6,286 nt of DNA from the NCBI GenBank assembly GCA_027311125.1, contig DAICZO010000266.1:1-6286 (forward strand). The letters are read 5' to 3'. The position numbers and the translations under genes were made by a program. The number at the start of each line of letters is the position of its first letter. Position 1 is the first letter of the stretch. The notes beneath the pieces were generated by a model. The model had not been told where the DNA came from. It was given only the letters and a program-made list of their open reading frames with translations, and made no database searches. Shown piece by piece: positions 6,062-6,286 of this stretch. Source of the DNA: Acidobacteriaceae bacterium (GTDB lineage: Bacteria > Acidobacteriota > Terriglobia > Terriglobales > Acidobacteriaceae).

Positions 6062-6286
6062 GGCTGATCGTATTTGGTGGAGGTTAGCTGAGGCTCGTAG
6101 CGTTCGCAAAGAGCTTACCTGCAAGGAGTTCGCCGAGCAACTGTTGCGCTTCTGGCTGGTGAATCCGAGGCGACACTATTTCTGGTTCATGACCCCAAGA
6201 GAAGACGCTAGGGACCGTTCCGGGCTGCTCACGGCAGCGGATCTGATGCTCTCTTGGGAGCCGGATGGCCTAGCGGAGGTTATTGG
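6062..6286 (+). other. Right-edge region with an open plus-strand frame, possible partial or start-less gene
   Basis: No convincing gene is complete here. On the plus strand the frame containing ATG 6189 is open from base 5997, inside the acs end, to the right edge. From 6102 it reads VRKELTCKEFAEQLLRFW, then NPRRHYFWFMTPREDARDR and GLLTAADLMLSW, which is protein-like. No ATG, GTG or TTG with a ribosome-binding site opens it: AAGGAG (6123-6128) is 15 bases before TTG 6144, and ATG 6189 has none. The spacing of LLRFW and GLLTAADLM faintly recalls DUF5076-type small proteins, but this is a weak impression from memory. The exactly complementary minus frame is also open for about 60 codons (ending at 6084) with only a late GTG start, so the direction is not settled. 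It may be a gene with an unusual start, a decayed remnant or chance. Confidence 0.25.

Noticed and set aside
6194..6258. CCCAAGAGA / TCTCTTGGG inverted repeat with a 47-base spacer and an inner GCTGC-TCACG-GCAGC hairpin
   Set aside because: A 9-base dyad at this spacing is expected about once by chance in a window this size; no T-run follows and it lies in a possibly coding frame.
1..6286. Novel defence, mobile or multi-gene system
   Set aside because: All larger genes are housekeeping or transport families with intact motifs; there are no recombinase, nuclease, toxin-antitoxin, repeat-array or integration-site signatures.

Overview
The window looks like ordinary chromosomal DNA from a soil-type Acidobacteriota (Terriglobales, near Granulicella, Terriglobus or Edaphobacter). 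That placement is an inference from the protein style (TonB-like N-terminus, DUF421 protein with 'KRELAQLNPFDLVVLL', OFA-family transporter) and from moderately high GC. It cannot be proved from 6.3 kb. I see no insertion sequence, CRISPR array, tRNA, rRNA or phage gene.

Layout: (a) the start of a TonB-type energy-transducer gene runs leftward off the left edge (1-274, minus). (b) A 389-base non-coding stretch separates it from a divergent galE. It holds a candidate minus-strand promoter, a small inverted repeat and a spaced direct repeat. (c) galE (664-1632) and a DUF421/YetF-like membrane protein gene (1664-2245) lie 31 bases apart and probably form an operon. (d) A small single-helix membrane protein (2249-2464, minus) ends 3 bases from the DUF421 stop. 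(e) A 239-base gap with an ATTGTTT-N7-AAACAAT dyad precedes an OFA-family major facilitator gene (2704-3912). (f) A Rho-independent terminator follows, then a short leader with a second terminator-like hairpin, then acs for acetyl-CoA synthetase (4097-6061). (g) The last 225 bases contain no convincing gene, but one plus-strand frame stays open to the right edge.

Working together: GalE supplies UDP-galactose/UDP-glucose for envelope glycans. The OFA transporter and Acs make a plausible pair for import and activation of a short monocarboxylate. A terminator between them argues against simple co-transcription, and the transporter lacks the TM11 lysine of the oxalate transporter OxlT, so an oxalate role is unlikely.

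The plus strand is G-rich over C even where the gene lies on the minus strand, which suggests it is the leading replication strand. I found no evidence of a novel multi-gene system. The most interesting points are the control region between the transporter and acs, the dyad before the transporter, the glycine-zipper mini-protein and the unresolved right-edge frame.
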